Origin: Bartonella vinsonii subsp. berkhoffii ATCC 51672
Lineage (GTDB): Bacteria > Pseudomonadota > Alphaproteobacteria > Rhizobiales > Rhizobiaceae
Length of the DNA stretch: 64,000 bases
NCBI RefSeq assembly: GCF_902825225.1
Contig: NZ_CADEAK010000004.1
Location: 107,604 to 171,603, forward strand
Reading direction: 5' to 3'
A program made the position numbers and the translations under genes. Below, piece by piece: positions 63,138 to 64,000 of the stretch. Below the pieces are notes generated by a model, which worked only from the letters and a program-made list of their open reading frames with translations, ran no database searches and was not told where the DNA came from. How positions within the stretch are numbered: the stretch's first letter is position 1; each line of letters begins with the position of its first letter.

Positions 63138-63214
63138 GGCGGAGTAGCTCAGTAGGTTAGAGCAGAGGAATCATAATCCTTGTGTCGGGGGTTCAAATCC
63201 CTCCTCCGCTACCA
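63138..63214 (+). tRNA. tRNA-Met (CAT anticodon)
   Basis: The cloverleaf is complete: acceptor GGCGGAG with CTCCGCT, D-arm, anticodon stem AGGA/TCCT with loop ATCATAA (anticodon CAT), T-arm with GTTCAAATC, and encoded CCA. The 5' G-T closing pair and length (77 nt with CCA) suit elongator Met; an Ile(CAT) read by lysidine modification cannot be excluded. It lies at the edge of a phage-like region. Confidence 0.93.
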
Positions 63215-63226
63215 TCTTATTTCCAA

Positions 63227-63297
63227 TGTAGCTTGCCACTAGGTTTTGTGTATGTAGCTTGCCAGCAGGTTTTGTATAATTTGACAGTAGGTTTTGT
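63227..63297. repeat. 26-bp-spaced repeats after tRNA-Met
   Basis: TGTAGCTTGCCA-x2-AGGTTTTGT occurs at 63227-63249 and 63253-63275 (period 26), with a third partial copy TTGACAGTAGGTTTTGT at 63281-63297. They lie right after the tRNA and could be recombinase or regulator sites of the adjacent phage region. Confidence 0.7.
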
Positions 63298-63375
63298 ACC
63301 AATTTATTTTTTTCAAAGAGGTTTTGAAGGATCATTTAGAGTTGCTTTTATGAGCCTTATTTTGCTCTGCTCAGG

Positions 63376-63625
63376 AATCGCAATTTGAGATGCTTCATCT
63401 TTTCCATCAATCCCATTATTTGACAGCTAAAATCTGTAAGATATGCATACAGAGACCAACAAATTTTGTCTAATTCGCATCATATTTTGTAAAAATGACC
63501 TCCTTTTCAAAGGATTTTCATTTTTTCAAAGGGTTCTCAAAGGGTCTTCAAAGACCTTTCAAAGGTCATTTAAAGCCCCCTTTCATGAATTTTTTTTCTT
63601 TTCCTAAAGATCGCAATTTGAGATG
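63376..63625. repeat. 16-bp direct repeat ATCGCAATTTGAGATG
   Basis: Perfect copies lie at 63376-63391 and 63610-63625; the second covers the 3' end of the methylase gene. It may mark a duplication or recombination scar at the phage edge. Confidence 0.6.
63526..63580. repeat. Five tandem 11-bp TCAAAG units
   Basis: The units begin at 63526, 63537, 63548, 63559 and 63570 (TCAAAGGGTTC, TCAAAGGGTCT, TCAAAGACCTT, TCAAAGGTCAT, TTAAAGCCCCC), one per helical turn, with another TCAAAGG 19 bp before. A perfect 7-bp palindrome GACCTTT/AAAGGTC with 1-base centre is at 63553-63567. The spacing suggests a phased protein-binding array. Confidence 0.65.
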
Positions 63626-64000
63626 ATCAGCTCTTGAGCGGGCATCGGATTATTTGAACCACATGTATAAGATGTATTCACCTCTTTTCGTTTAAATTGG
63701 CTAAAGGTTGATCGGATCTCTGGCACATCATTAAGAGACAGAACAAACTTTCCCTTTAATTGGGCAAGCAGTGTGGACATTTTCTGGTAATCCTCTCGCT
63801 TAAACAAATCTTTGCCATAGCAATTCTCAACGCCAAAATAAGGTGGATCAAGGTAAAACAAGGTCATTGGCCAGTCATAACGCCTAATAAAATCAAACCA
63901 GTCTAAATGTTCAATGGTCACATTTGATAAACGCCGGTAAATCAGCTTTAAGAACCCTTCAAGTTTGAAAGAGTTAAACCGTGCACCACGGTAGGGATTA
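63604..64000 (-). CDS. DNA adenine methylase, phage-type, partial
   Basis: The frame runs in from beyond the right edge (132 codons in the window, no true start inside; Met at 63921 is internal) and ends at 63604. It carries the D12-class motif IV DPPY (LFYLDPPYFGVE), with an upstream FKLEGFLKLIYRRL segment and LKGKFVLSLND, matching the C-terminal half of Dam-type N6-adenine methyltransferases of prophages. It lies in the same phage-like region as the repeats and the tRNA. Confidence 0.8.
   Translation of the reverse strand, partial: NPYRGARFNSFKLEGFLKLIYRRLSNVTIEHLDWFDFIRRYDWPMTLFYLDPPYFGVENCYGKDLFKREDYQKMSTLLAQLKGKFVLSLNDVPEIRSTFSQFKRKEVNTSYTCGSNNPMPAQELIISNCDL

Larger units (their letters stand above)
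63215..63603. other. Phage-edge spacer with repeats; short 37-codon relic
   Basis: Between the tRNA and the methylase lie two repeat arrays (listed separately), a 16-bp direct repeat and a short minus-strand frame of about 37 codons (DGKDEASQIAIPEQSKIRL, then ATLNDPSKPL) ending near 63316 after an upstream stop. I read the latter as a relic of an unknown phage gene. Confidence 0.4.

Overview
The window looks like chromosomal DNA of a Bartonella species (Alphaproteobacteria, Hyphomicrobiales). The evidence is the strong A+T bias, wide AT-rich spacers between intact genes, rhizobial gene orders (trxB-lsrB, greA-lpcC, petABC facing trmL, moxR-DUF58-BatA-like facing cca, sciP / FliJ-like / ctrA / chpT) and Brucella/Bartonella-type products (EipA, BA14K-like, UbiK). 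I cannot name the species.

Layout. 1-388 is a phage-like edge on the minus strand: a small basic ORF and a frameshifted piece resembling phi29-type DNA-packaging ATPases. 423-9830 holds ubiC, a decayed stretch, carA, an MFS efflux pump, a DUF1460 lipoprotein and carB. 10 k-27 k holds cspA, aatA, the trxB-lsrB operon with a probable AbcR-type sRNA downstream, trkH, greA-lpcC, an SH3 protein, uvrB, a His-rich BA14K-like protein, an MBL hydrolase, a response regulator whose histidine kinase partner is broken, and a YbjN protein. 27 k-37 k holds ubiK, lgt, a MidA-type methyltransferase, pgeF, prs, a HerA-like ATPase, rplY-pth, an L,D-transpeptidase and ychF. 37.3-40.5 k holds a PRC-barrel protein and a decaying cytochrome bc1 operon: petB and petC carry many lesions, and petA keeps its frame but has lost a conserved disulfide cysteine. 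41-50 k holds trmL, cca and the four-gene moxR operon. 50.3-56 k holds an integrase remnant, a phosphoesterase, a CDF transporter, a new sRNA candidate with a near-consensus promoter and a strong terminator, a TrmH-family methylase and mnmA. 56.3-60.6 k is a cell-cycle and envelope block (sciP, FliJ-like, ctrA, chpT, eipA). 60.8-63 k holds a DegT aminotransferase and Gfo/Idh dehydrogenase pair for a nucleotide sugar. A tRNA-Met(CAT) then marks the edge of a second phage region with two repeat arrays and a partial DNA adenine methylase running off the window.

How it fits together. Most genes are conserved housekeeping. The accessory signal is at both ends and in the spacers, where phage, integrase and unidentified coding remnants are eroding. 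Respiration seems to be shrinking, with loss of bc1 and of a sensor kinase, while cell-cycle control (CtrA, ChpT, SciP) is intact. Two sRNA candidates expose C-rich, anti-Shine-Dalgarno-like segments and suggest post-transcriptional control. All family assignments were made by reading motifs; no database search was run.
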